Shown: positions 54,021-61,374, counted from the first letter of the stretch. The stretch: 64,000 nucleotides of DNA from an uncultured Christensenella sp. (GCA_910583735.1 CAJTXS010000001.1:1-64000); one strand, 5' to 3'. Program-made: numbers and translations. Notes: generated from the sequence alone by a model not told the origin.

Positions 54021-54543
54021 ATTTGCCTTTGCCTTTTGATTCCTTGCTTCGCTTTGCAGCTATGTCGGATGACTTTTTATTTTGTGCGGTATTGCCCTTT
54101 ACAGTCGAATTGAAAGGACGGTCGAGTATTTCATTGAGCGTGAGTGTAGTGGCTGCTTCGCCGCGTAGCATGTTGTCTCTTTGATAAAATAGGAGTTTAT
54201 TAGTTATGCCTTCGGGCAATTTGTCAGAAGCGTCAGTTTTTTCTGAAGTTTCTCGGAGAATGTAAGTTAAGTCGAATGTTTTTCCAATGTCGGTAACATC
54301 GAATTTCTTAACACAATGAGCAAGCCAAGGATTTTCTTTGCTTAGCCTTTTTATTATCGCGATGGATGCCATAGAGGACAATTTTTTCTTGGAAACATAA
54401 CCTGAACCTTGTCTATGTTCAAAGTCATATTTTTTCATTTGAGTTTCCAAAATTTTATACGCATCGGTATAATTTTTGAAATGTTGCTTTAATTTTGAAG
54501 TGTCCAGGTCAAAATTAAAGGCTTTATATTTTTCTCTTTCCAT
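54016..54543 (-). CDS. VapD-like toxin with C-terminal extension, unit 2
   Basis: This 175-residue protein has AFNFDLDTSKLKQHF, FEHRQGSGYVSKKK and WLAHCVKKFDVTDIGKTFD. From about residue 80 to the end it is identical to the unit 1 protein, and the DNA there is nearly identical, while the first half differs. It follows its partner by 19 bases. Confidence 0.75.
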   Translation of the reverse strand: MEREKYKAFNFDLDTSKLKQHFKNYTDAYKILETQMKKYDFEHRQGSGYVSKKKLSSMASIAIIKRLSKENPWLAHCVKKFDVTDIGKTFDLTYILRETSEKTDASDKLPEGITNKLLFYQRDNMLRGEAATTLTLNEILDRPFNSTVKGNTAQNKKSSDIAAKRSKESKGKGKS

Positions 54544-54562
54544 AAGATTATCTCTGCTAGTC

Positions 54563-54892
54563 TTAAATGTATTTATATTTTTTCATACATGCTAATCCGT
54601 CAGTTTCTTGAAACGAAAGGGATTCGTCATCCTCATTTTCATAAACAGTCCATTTTGAAGCATATTTTTCAAACCATTCTGAGTCTGAAAGGTCAGAGTA
54701 TATAATGTACATGTCTCGCATAAGAGAGCCTTTATTAGGGTTACCTTCATACATGACAGTTTTATTATCTATAATGTTTTTCGTGCAGTCTACTTTAGCA
54801 AATACCGCATCTATTTCGCCCCACATTTTTTCGATGCTATAGCCGTCGTTTTCGATTAGCTCGCTGTTTAGTTCGATAAGCATTTTCATCAT
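54563..54892 (-). CDS. VapD partner protein, unit 2
   Basis: This 109-residue paralogue (MMKMLIELNSELIENDGYSI, CTKNIIDNKTVMYEGNPNKG, WFEKYASKWTVYENEDDESL) resembles unit 7 in its middle part, showing that the partner genes mix between units. Confidence 0.6.
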   Translation of the reverse strand: MMKMLIELNSELIENDGYSIEKMWGEIDAVFAKVDCTKNIIDNKTVMYEGNPNKGSLMRDMYIIYSDLSDSEWFEKYASKWTVYENEDDESLSFQETDGLACMKKYKYI

Positions 54893-54924
54893 GATAGTTA
54901 CCTCATAATTTCGTTTGATAAGAA

Positions 54925-54953
54925 ATTATAGCAAATATAATATGACAAATCAA
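54925..54953 (-). promoter_or_regulatory. Promoter and operator of array unit 2
   Basis: Minus strand TTGATT, 17 bases, TATAAT, with the same ATAATTTC-9-GAAATTAT dyad overlapping the -10 element. Confidence 0.75.
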
Positions 54954-55012
54954 TACACAAATTCGGAATTATATTAACAAAATAATAAAATTTTTGAATA
55001 GGCTTAAAAAAT

Positions 55013-55039
55013 GTCTTTACTGTCTTTACAATCTTTACG
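55013..55039 (+). repeat. 9-bp triple repeat site, copy 6
   Basis: GTCTTTACT, GTCTTTACA, ATCTTTACG. Confidence 0.85.
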
Positions 55040-55559
55040 ATTTGCCTTTGCCTTTTGATTCCTTGCTTCGCTTTGCAGCTATGTCGGATGACTTTTTATT
55101 TTGTGCGGTATTGCCCTTTACAGTCGAATTGAAAGGACGGTCGAGTATTTCATTGAGCGTGAGTGTAGTGGCTGCTTCGCCGCGTAGCATGTTGTCTCTT
55201 TGATAAAATAGGAGTTTATTAGTTATGCCTTCGGGCAATTTGTCAGAAGCGTCAGTTTTTTCTGAAGTTTCTCGGAGAATGTAAGTTAAGTCGAATGTTT
55301 TCCCAATGTCTGTTACATCAATTTTCTTTGCACAATCCTTAAGCCATTCATTTTCTTTTACGACTTTTTTAATTACATCAAGAACATCTGAGTTATATAG
55401 CTTATTTCTTGATATATAACCCGAGCCTTGTCTGTGTTCAAAGTCGTATTTCATAAAAGATTTACCAAGCTGTTTATAAGCGTCTGGATAAATCCCTAAA
55501 GCTTTAAGTTTATTTGTGTCCAAATCGAAATTTATAGATTTTCTTTTTGTCCTATCCAT
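55035..55559 (-). CDS. VapD-like toxin with C-terminal extension, unit 1
   Basis: This 174-residue protein has SINFDLDTNKLKALG, FEHRQGSGYISRNK and WLKDCAKKIDVTDIGKTFD. Its C-terminal half and the DNA beyond it are a near-perfect copy of unit 2. It follows its partner by 12 bases. Confidence 0.75.
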   Translation of the reverse strand: MDRTKRKSINFDLDTNKLKALGIYPDAYKQLGKSFMKYDFEHRQGSGYISRNKLYNSDVLDVIKKVVKENEWLKDCAKKIDVTDIGKTFDLTYILRETSEKTDASDKLPEGITNKLLFYQRDNMLRGEAATTLTLNEILDRPFNSTVKGNTAQNKKSSDIAAKRSKESKGKGKS

Positions 55560-55571
55560 ATTATTAGATTA

Positions 55572-55910
55572 TTACATCGCAAAAAGCGGGTTTCTTTTTC
55601 TTTCTTTGATTAAGACATCTTCTTCCACAAAAGGTAAAGTCTCGTCATCGTCATTGTCTAACCAAATCCATTTAGAACAAGTATCAGCGAACCATTTTGA
55701 TTCGGATAAAACCATATAAATACATGCGAAATCACGCATATGGTTGTCGCTTAGATTGCTATTAGAATAGACTATAGATTCATCGTCATTAGTTTCTTTA
55801 ATGCAAAAATTTTTTTCAAATAAAGCATCCATAAATTTTATTAGATTATCATATTCATAACCTTTTGCTTGTACTTTATCTTTATCAAGTTGTATTATCA
55901 TTTTCATCAT
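55572..55910 (-). CDS. VapD partner protein, unit 1 (divergent)
   Basis: This 112-residue protein is the most divergent partner (MMKMIIQLDKDKVQAKGYEY, FCIKETNDDESIVYSNSN, WFADTCSKWIWLDNDDDETL) but keeps the start, the central YS-N pattern and the W-x-DNDDDE motif. It is the first gene of the array in the direction of transcription. Confidence 0.58.
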   Translation of the reverse strand: MMKMIIQLDKDKVQAKGYEYDNLIKFMDALFEKNFCIKETNDDESIVYSNSNLSDNHMRDFACIYMVLSESKWFADTCSKWIWLDNDDDETLPFVEEDVLIKERKRNPLFAM

Positions 55911-55942
55911 GATAGTTACCTCATAATTTCGTTTGATAGGAT

Positions 55943-55971
55943 ATTATAGCAAATATAATATGACAAATCAA
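55943..55971 (-). promoter_or_regulatory. Promoter of array unit 1
   Basis: Minus strand TTGATT, 17 bases, TATAAT. Confidence 0.75.
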
Positions 55972-56031
55972 TACACAAAATTGAAATAATATTCACAAAA
56001 TAATAAAAATTCAGATTTTGCCACAAAAAGC

Positions 56032-56058
56032 GTCTTTACTGTCTTTACAATCTTTACG
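56032..56058 (+). repeat. 9-bp triple repeat site, copy 7
   Basis: GTCTTTACT, GTCTTTACA, ATCTTTACG; lies between the array and the integrase promoter. Confidence 0.85.
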
Positions 56059-56093
56059 AAATTAAAAAATTCAATAAAATTTCAAAATGGGTA

Positions 56094-56122
56094 TTGGCAA
56101 ATCCAAAAATTTAGTGCATTAT
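56094..56122 (+). promoter_or_regulatory. Promoter of the tyrosine recombinase gene
   Basis: TTGGCA (56094-56099), 17 bases, CATTAT (56117-56122). Confidence 0.55.
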
Positions 56123-56154
56123 ATATTTACAACTTATGATATGGAGGTACTATT

Positions 56155-57036
56155 ATGAAAACATTATCGGACTACGCGGCAGAATTTTTCAAATCAAAGA
56201 AATTGATTAATCTTGTGAACGAAAGCTTGATAACGTACAAAAGTCATCTTAACTGCTTTGTACCATGGTGTGAGGAGAGAGGTTTGCAAGAACCTAAAAT
56301 AACACAAGAATTAATAGACGAATATGTTATCTATATGGTAGATAAAAAACTGTCGGCTAAGACCATTAACAATAGGCTTAAGACAATCAATCAATTTATT
56401 GATTTTATGCGCAAAAAGGGCGTTAAAATCAAATCAAGTATAAAAGCCAACATGGTTAAGAAGACAGAATCTGTAAAGAAGACATTAAAGACAAGCGAAA
56501 TGAAACGCATAATCGATAATCTCGATATAACAAACAGAGACAGCGTGCTGGTGGTATTTCTTTTGTCTACCGGCGTACGCAGCAAAACGGTGCGACTTAT
56601 TAAGTTCGGCGATATCGATTTCGACAACAGCATTCTCGAGCTGCAGCACATGAAGAATAGAAAATTCAATAATATTCCTTTACCCAGCGTTCTCGTTGAT
56701 ATTCTTAAGGCTTATGCTGCGCATTTCAATCTGAAGAAAGACGATTATCTCTTTTTCAACAACTATAGGAATCAACTCACAAGGAGCACGATTTACGAAA
56801 GAATCAGGCGCTATCTTGAGACTATAGGGGTAGAGCAGCACGGAGTACATATCTTCAGACATAGCTTTGCAAAAGTAGAGGTGCTCAACGGAATAGACAG
56901 CGTCTCTTTGCAAAGGCTTATGACTCATCAGTCGATAGAGGAGTCCTCTCGATATGTCGACTTGTATTCTCCCGAATTATTGAGAAAGCAAAATCAGTTC
57001 AACATCCTTACCAATCAGACGTATCAGAATTATTAG
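56155..57036 (+). CDS. Tyrosine recombinase (integrase)
   Basis: This 293-residue XerC/D-like recombinase has an N-terminal SAM-like domain (about residues 1-100) and a catalytic domain with R142 (STGVRSK), H232 and R235 (HIFRHSF), H258 (LMTHQS) and the nucleophile Y267 (SSRYVDLY). It lies about 400 bases from attR, so it is the likely integrase of the element. It is flanked on both sides by the array's 9-bp repeats, in opposite orientation. GGAGG precedes the ATG. Confidence 0.9.
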   Translation: MKTLSDYAAEFFKSKKLINLVNESLITYKSHLNCFVPWCEERGLQEPKITQELIDEYVIYMVDKKLSAKTINNRLKTINQFIDFMRKKGVKIKSSIKANMVKKTESVKKTLKTSEMKRIIDNLDITNRDSVLVVFLLSTGVRSKTVRLIKFGDIDFDNSILELQHMKNRKFNNIPLPSVLVDILKAYAAHFNLKKDDYLFFNNYRNQLTRSTIYERIRRYLETIGVEQHGVHIFRHSFAKVEVLNGIDSVSLQRLMTHQSIEESSRYVDLYSPELLRKQNQFNILTNQTYQNY

Positions 57037-57037
57037 A

Positions 57038-57082
57038 CGTAAAGACTTTAAGTAATGTAAAGACGTAAAGACAGTAAAGACG
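57038..57082 (-). repeat. 9-bp repeat cluster in inverted orientation
   Basis: Directly after the integrase stop, the minus strand carries at least four copies of the GTCTTTAC-type unit, the inverse of the sites in the array. Confidence 0.8.
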
Positions 57083-57376
57083 AACTGTAGAGTATTCTAT
57101 ACGCAATTTGCTCTCGATTATGATATGCGCGTCAGCGCAACCGTTGAAGTAATCAAGGCGGCGAGAGAGCGGTTCTGATTGAGAATCGCGCTCTCGCTAT
57201 TGTCTTAGCGCCTTAGTTAAATACATGAGCTTCGAGCAGTGGAATAGGCGGAAGTTGTGCGTGTAAGCGTGTCATGGCGGCATAACTCTTAAGCGCCGGA
57301 CCGCTATCATGACGGCAGGGGAAAGCGTATTATTTTAGCGTTTATAGACGTTATTTGCATATAAATTCAAAAAGCG
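57083..57376. other. Right-end non-coding region of the element
   Basis: No gene is seen. A 16-bp stem with two imperfect positions (57161-57176 with 57182-57197, loop GATTG) and a GTCATGGCGG/CCGCTATCATGAC dyad (57271-57313) lie between the integrase and attR. Confidence 0.55.
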
Positions 57377-57405
57377 TTGACAAGGCACTGTTATTTAAGT
57401 ATAAT
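57377..57405 (+). promoter_or_regulatory. Consensus promoter facing attR
   Basis: Perfect TTGACA (57377-57382), 17 bases, perfect TATAAT (57400-57405), pointing at the tRNA fragment 39 bases away. Confidence 0.85.
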
Positions 57406-57443
57406 TCTTACTGTAATACAGATTTGCGATAGCGATTGGTTAT

Positions 57444-57498
57444 GAGCGTCCGGTTCATACCCGGAAGGTCATAGGTTCGAATCCCATCACCGCTACCA
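57444..57498 (+). repeat. attR, tRNA-Met 3' fragment
   Basis: Exact 55-bp copy of 19865-19919. This is the original 3' end of the chromosomal tRNA gene, displaced by integration. Confidence 0.9.
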
Positions 57499-57503
57499 GT
57501 ATC

Positions 57504-57528
57504 GGAGCTTAGAAAAAGCTCCTTTTTT
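57504..57528 (+). terminator. Displaced terminator of tRNA-Met
   Basis: GGAGCTT and AAGCTCC form a 7-bp stem followed by TTTTTT, just after attR. Confidence 0.9.
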
Positions 57529-57701
57529 ATTGCTTATAATTATAAATAAGTCGAATTATTGTTGTTTGTAATACTTAAGTATTTGAAAGTATAAAAATTA
57601 GAAATCGATAGGCAAAAGTCATATTAATTATCGAAAAAGCGCAAAGGGAAGTAAATTTTAAGATTAGTTGGAGAAGCGGTATATTAATAGAGGAAATTTT
57701 A

Positions 57702-57730
57702 TTGACATCGCGCATTTATTAAAGTATAAT
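57702..57730 (+). promoter_or_regulatory. Consensus promoter of tRNA-Ser
   Basis: Perfect TTGACA (57702-57707), 17 bases, perfect TATAAT (57725-57730). Confidence 0.9.
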
Positions 57731-57800
57731 CATTCCTGTAACATAAATTATGTCTGCGGCAGACGGGGACAGTCTGCTATGGCGACAATCATCTTCAGTT

Positions 57801-57891
57801 GGAGAAATACCCAAGAGGCTGAAGGGGCTCCCCTGCTAAGGGAGTAGTACGGGAAACCGTAGCGAGGGTTCAAATCCCTCTTTCTCCGCCA
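57801..57891 (+). tRNA. tRNA-Ser (GCT)
   Basis: Complete class II cloverleaf with acceptor GGAGAAA/TTTCTCC, long variable arm, anticodon loop CTGCTAA (anticodon GCT) and encoded CCA. Confidence 0.95.
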
Positions 57892-57895
57892 CCTG

Positions 57896-57951
57896 AATCA
57901 CTGATGAAATCTGAACCCCTAGAGTTCGAGATCAACAGTGATTTCTTTTTT
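57896..57951 (+). terminator. Terminator after tRNA-Ser
   Basis: AATCACTG (57896-57903) and CAGTGATT (57936-57943) enclose an inner GAAC/GTTC hairpin and are followed by TCTTTTTTG. Confidence 0.7.
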
Positions 57952-58064
57952 GTCTTATAATTGTTTATATGTCCTATTCTATAGAGATATTATGATTACC
58001 CAACTCTTAATTCCACCTTGAAATAATCATGTTTTCCTTGCTCTTTCTCAAAACATTTCCGATT

Positions 58065-58399
58065 TTAAATTTTGTGTAACCATTTTTCGTTCTTAGGATA
58101 TTTCCTATACCATTTTAACTTGTGTTTTTTTGCCGTTTGTTGTAATATTTTTATAGTTTCTTTGTTTGCGCACACGATAGCTCGGAATAGACGTTCATCC
58201 ATTTCAAAATTGTTGTGCCTAGTTTCACCATTTTCATCTACTCCCAAAGAAGCCATCATAAATTTTGCAAAATCATCTTTTTCCCCACATAACTTTGAGC
58301 TAGTGCTTCCTTTGTTTTTATAATTTCACATGATAAATAATTCTTTCTTACAAGCATTACTAAAAACCTTTCTAGATCTTCTGACAAATATGGTTCCAT
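58065..58399 (-). pseudogene. Small gene broken by a frameshift
   Basis: An ATG at 58399 opens a frame of 46 codons (MEPYLSEDLERFLVMLVRKN and on to QSYVGKK) that ends early. Adding one A in the GGGGAAAAAG tract near 58279-58288 joins it to KDDFAKFMMASLGVDENGET and on to the stop at 58065, giving about 110 residues. The C-terminal part alone could start at an ATG at 58259. The family is not recognised. The break could be real or an error in the homopolymer. Confidence 0.5.
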
Positions 58400-58414
58400 T
58401 CTATTCTTTTTTTT

Positions 58415-58981
58415 TCACTTTTTTATGTTCCACTTGCCGAACATTACGCCTTGGCGCGTATTATCTATAAACTTGTTCAAACGGCTGTTAAATAATTCGG
58501 GTTGATTGCGCTTGATTTGGATAGTGTCAATTCGCACCCGTCTATATAAAGGCGGAAAACTCATAAAGTTATTCCATACCGTTTTGTCCGCCTGCAACGC
58601 TCTCAATATACGCTCGTCGATTATAAAACCGCTTTCGGACATGTCGGGCAAAACCGCGCGTCCCGCATCCGTCATTTTACCCAGCTTTTCCATGCGTCGA
58701 CAACGCTCTTTGTTTAATTCGGACCATAGAGAATTTGCCTTGCGAGGAGCAAACCTTTGCGCAGTAATACCGCCCTCCAACGTCTTTGTTGTGCTGTCTA
58801 TCCACCCGAAACACAATGCTTCCTCTACGGCGTCGATATACCAAAACGTATTATCGTCTTTCGGTTCGCCTCGCTTAACGACAATCCAGCATTCTTTTTC
58901 CGTTGCATGGTGCACCGAAAGCCAATGTCTGAATTCATATCTATTACCGACGGTCAATAAGTTATTTACTTGGATGCTCAT
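58415..58981 (-). CDS. YdeI/OmpD-associated family protein
   Basis: This 188-residue protein has the family marks ECWIVVKRGEPKDD, DAVEEALCFGWIDSTTK and FAPRKANSLWSELNKERC. The family is often called bacteriocin-protection protein, but the biochemical role is unclear. The ATG overlaps the HxlR stop by four bases, so the two are co-transcribed. Confidence 0.85.
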   Translation of the reverse strand: MSIQVNNLLTVGNRYEFRHWLSVHHATEKECWIVVKRGEPKDDNTFWYIDAVEEALCFGWIDSTTKTLEGGITAQRFAPRKANSLWSELNKERCRRMEKLGKMTDAGRAVLPDMSESGFIIDERILRALQADKTVWNNFMSFPPLYRRVRIDTIQIKRNQPELFNSRLNKFIDNTRQGVMFGKWNIKK

Positions 58982-59373
58982 TGTTCTGATAATTCTTTGA
59001 TTTGCTCCTCAGTGTATGGGCTGACATAATCGGACGGGCATAAGTGGTCTTGACTCCACATCATCATATGGGTCAATACGGGCACAAAACTTTTGCCGAG
59101 TTGAGTCAAAGTATATTCTACTTTAGGCGGAATTTCTTTGTAAATTTCTCGGTGTATAAAGCCGTCGTATTCCAATTCGCGAAGTTGCTTTGTCAAAGTG
59201 GATTGGGTAATGCCGTCCAATCTTCTCAATAATTCGCCGAAACGCTGTACTTTGCTTACCGCGATATACCAAAGTATAAGGAATTTCCACTTGCCGCTTA
59301 ATACCGCTTGCAACGTACTCATAGGCGCGCAGCGCATCATGATTTCCCTTTTTCTGAATTTGTTATCCGTCAT
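58978..59373 (-). CDS. HxlR-family transcriptional regulator
   Basis: This 131-residue winged-helix protein has the HxlR pattern LSGKWKFLILWYI, RFGELLRRLDGITQSTLTKQ and LRELEYDGFIHREIY followed by PPKVEYTLTQLG. HxlR regulators respond to reactive electrophiles or oxidants, often through an N-terminal cysteine; Cys at residue 15 (MMRCAPMS) is a candidate. It is divergent from the radical SAM gene. AAAGGAG precedes the ATG. Confidence 0.9.
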   Translation of the reverse strand: MTDNKFRKREIMMRCAPMSTLQAVLSGKWKFLILWYIAVSKVQRFGELLRRLDGITQSTLTKQLRELEYDGFIHREIYKEIPPKVEYTLTQLGKSFVPVLTHMMMWSQDHLCPSDYVSPYTEEQIKELSEQ

Positions 59374-59390
59374 AAAGTATCTCCTTTTTT

Positions 59391-59419
59391 ATTATGGCGA
59401 AATGAATATAACAAGTCAA
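59391..59419 (-). promoter_or_regulatory. Promoter of the HxlR operon
   Basis: Minus strand TTGACT (59419-59414), 17 bases, CATAAT (59396-59391). Confidence 0.7.
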
Positions 59420-59424
59420 TCGCA

Positions 59425-59484
59425 ATAGTATATTTTTTGATACTACTACTAAATAAAGACAGTACTTGAAATGCAATACTATTG
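59425..59484. promoter_or_regulatory. Candidate HxlR operator region
   Basis: A TAGTAT...ATACTA dyad and an AGTACTT...AATACT dyad lie side by side between the two divergent promoters, the second overlapping the -35 of the radical SAM gene. Confidence 0.4.
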
Positions 59485-59494
59485 CCGTTAAAAT
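59466..59494 (+). promoter_or_regulatory. Promoter of the radical SAM gene
   Basis: TTGAAA (59466-59471), 17 bases, TAAAAT (59489-59494). Confidence 0.7.
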
Positions 59495-59524
59495 ATAAGA
59501 AAAACGGAAAAGGCAGGTATTAAT

Positions 59525-60409
59525 ATGCATTATACAGGAACAGTATGGCGTCCGCCTTACGAGGCGTGGTCGGCGCTACTCCAAGTTACGGCAGGCTGCA
59601 CGCATCATAAATGCAAATTCTGTACGCTATACGAGGATATACCCTTCAAATTCAAGATGTCGCCCATCGAAGAAATAGAGCAGGACTTAAAAGAGTTGCG
59701 CCTCTTTACGCCTGATGTTACAAGAATATTTTTGGTCGGGGCTAATCCATTTGTGTTGTCAACGGAAAAGTTGCGGCATATAGCGTATCTATCCAAACAG
59801 TATCTTAACAAGTTGAGGACTATCAGCTGCTTTGCCCGCATAACGGATATAATGCCGAAAAGCATAGAAGAATTAAAGCAACTGCGTAGCTGCGGCTATA
59901 ACGGTATCACTATCGGCGTAGAGACGGGCGACGACGATGCGCTTGATTTTATGCGTAAAGGCTATACTTCTACGGATATTTTAGAGCAATGCCGTAAACT
60001 CGACGATGCGGGACTCGAATATAACTTCTTTTATCTGACGGGCATTTACGGTAAAGGCAAAAGCAGGCGGGGAGTGGAAAATACGTTGAAGGTATTTAAC
60101 GAACTCAATCCGAAGATAGTCGGAGCGTCTATGCTCACGGTCTATCCCGCGTCCGAATTATACGAAGAAATACAAAACGGAAATTGGATAGAAGAAAGCG
60201 AAATCGAAAAATACGAGGAATTGAAGATGCTTGCGAGCGGATTAACCGTCAAGACGCACTTTGCCGCATTGGGAGCTTCCAACGCCGTTCAGTTGCATGG
60301 CAATATTCCGAGCGATAAAGAGAGGCTGATTGCAATAATCGACGAAGTTATAAGCCGATACGGCGAGGAGGAACTCAAAAAATACAGAATGAATTTGAAG
60401 CACCTTTGA
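59525..60409 (+). CDS. Radical SAM protein
   Basis: This 294-residue enzyme has cluster cysteines C25, C30 and C33 in AGCTHHKCKFCTLY, a CX4CX2C variant of the usual CX3CX2C. ITIGVETGDDDALDFMRKGY and the barrel strands are typical of Elp3/HemN-like radical SAM proteins. The reaction is unknown. It may belong to the regulon of the divergent HxlR protein. Confidence 0.85.
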   Translation: MHYTGTVWRPPYEAWSALLQVTAGCTHHKCKFCTLYEDIPFKFKMSPIEEIEQDLKELRLFTPDVTRIFLVGANPFVLSTEKLRHIAYLSKQYLNKLRTISCFARITDIMPKSIEELKQLRSCGYNGITIGVETGDDDALDFMRKGYTSTDILEQCRKLDDAGLEYNFFYLTGIYGKGKSRRGVENTLKVFNELNPKIVGASMLTVYPASELYEEIQNGNWIEESEIEKYEELKMLASGLTVKTHFAALGASNAVQLHGNIPSDKERLIAIIDEVISRYGEEELKKYRMNLKHL

Positions 60410-60456
60410 CCGATAGGCAACACGTATAACTATTAAGCCAAACGATTACAGCTGTA

Positions 60457-61374
60457 TTACTTAATAAAGGAATGTATGAAATCGCCGATTTCGCGCCAAG
60501 CCTGCTTACTTTCTTTCAGAAAAGGTGTCAAGTATTGGAAGTCGTGCCACATCCCGTAATACTTGGTCATCTTGACGTTCACTCCGCTTTTTAACGCCTT
60601 TTCGTAGAGAATATCGTTGTCGCTTTCGGAAGTTTCGGCTTCTCCGCACTGTATCAGCATGGGCGGGAAAGCGTCGTATTCCGCGTATGCGGGAGATAAA
60701 AACATGTCGTACGGCGAAGTATTGCCGATGTACTTGATAATGCGTCGTATGTCCTTCTCGTGCTCCTTAAAGTTTTGACTTTTCGGCAGAGAGTAGAGAG
60801 GGTCTCTATGGCAGTTTTTCTCGTAAGAGCTTCCTGTCGCGGCAAGGTCGATGCAGCATGATATAGAGACAATGGCATTAGGTAGTTGGATGGAGGCATT
60901 GCGAAGTCTAAGACATATCGATAACAGCACGTTTGCGCCGAAGCTGTCGCCTACCATAATAATCTTTTTATCATTAAGCGCCGTCGAAATGAGATTCACA
61001 TACGCATAATAACACTCGTCGTGGACAGACGGGTAGACAAGGTCATCGCCCGTCTTATAGTCGACAGAGTAGACTGCGGCGCCGGAAAGCTTGGCAAGCC
61101 TCTCCGCTACTTTTCTATACATGCTATTCATGCTTTGAGTATTGCCGCCGCCGTGGAAATGTACTACGGCGTAACGCTCGTTGGGCGCGCTCGGCGATAG
61201 GATTTCGAATTTCGTACCGCCGAAATCTTTTACTTCGAAGGAAAATCCTTTGGGCGGCGCGTACTTTTTATTCTTAAATTTTACAGAACGGGATAGCGAA
61301 AGATGATTTTTACGATATCTATAAGTATACATTTTTATTATCGCGCCCGTAATTATCGCGCCTAAAGACATCAT
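60457..61374 (-). CDS. Alpha/beta hydrolase (HSL-family esterase)
   Basis: This 305-residue protein has an N-terminal membrane segment, the oxyanion motif HFHGGGN, the nucleophile Ser in MVGDSFGANVLL, an Asp region after LIQCGEAETSESDND and a His in MWHDFQY, the hormone-sensitive-lipase family pattern. It overlaps the upstream kinase gene through ATGATG, so the two are translationally coupled. The substrate is unknown. Confidence 0.85.
   Translation of the reverse strand: MMSLGAIITGAIIKMYTYRYRKNHLSLSRSVKFKNKKYAPPKGFSFEVKDFGGTKFEILSPSAPNERYAVVHFHGGGNTQSMNSMYRKVAERLAKLSGAAVYSVDYKTGDDLVYPSVHDECYYAYVNLISTALNDKKIIMVGDSFGANVLLSICLRLRNASIQLPNAIVSISCCIDLAATGSSYEKNCHRDPLYSLPKSQNFKEHEKDIRRIIKYIGNTSPYDMFLSPAYAEYDAFPPMLIQCGEAETSESDNDILYEKALKSGVNVKMTKYYGMWHDFQYLTPFLKESKQAWREIGDFIHSFIK

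Larger units (their letters stand above)
19865..57498. mobile_element. Integrative and conjugative element in tRNA-Met
   Basis: Two identical 55-bp copies of the tRNA-Met 3' part (19865-19919 and 57444-57498) bound about 37.6 kb holding a relaxase, VirD4, VirB2, VirB4 and VirB6 proteins, ParA, SSB and, next to the right end, a tyrosine recombinase. This is the standard layout of a tRNA-integrating conjugative element. The tRNA terminator is displaced beyond the right copy. Cargo genes at 42.5-56 kb are AT-richer than the transfer genes. Confidence 0.92.

Noticed and set aside
49439..56058. CRISPR-Cas locus, because VapD has a Cas2-like fold.
   Set aside because: There is no Cas1, no repeat-spacer array and no effector; the proteins match VapD itself.
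50031..57082. Classical integron with attC sites.
   Set aside because: The inter-unit repeats are tandem 9-mers, not the imperfect palindromes of attC, and the recombinase lacks visible integron-integrase features. A cassette-like role is kept only as a hypothesis.
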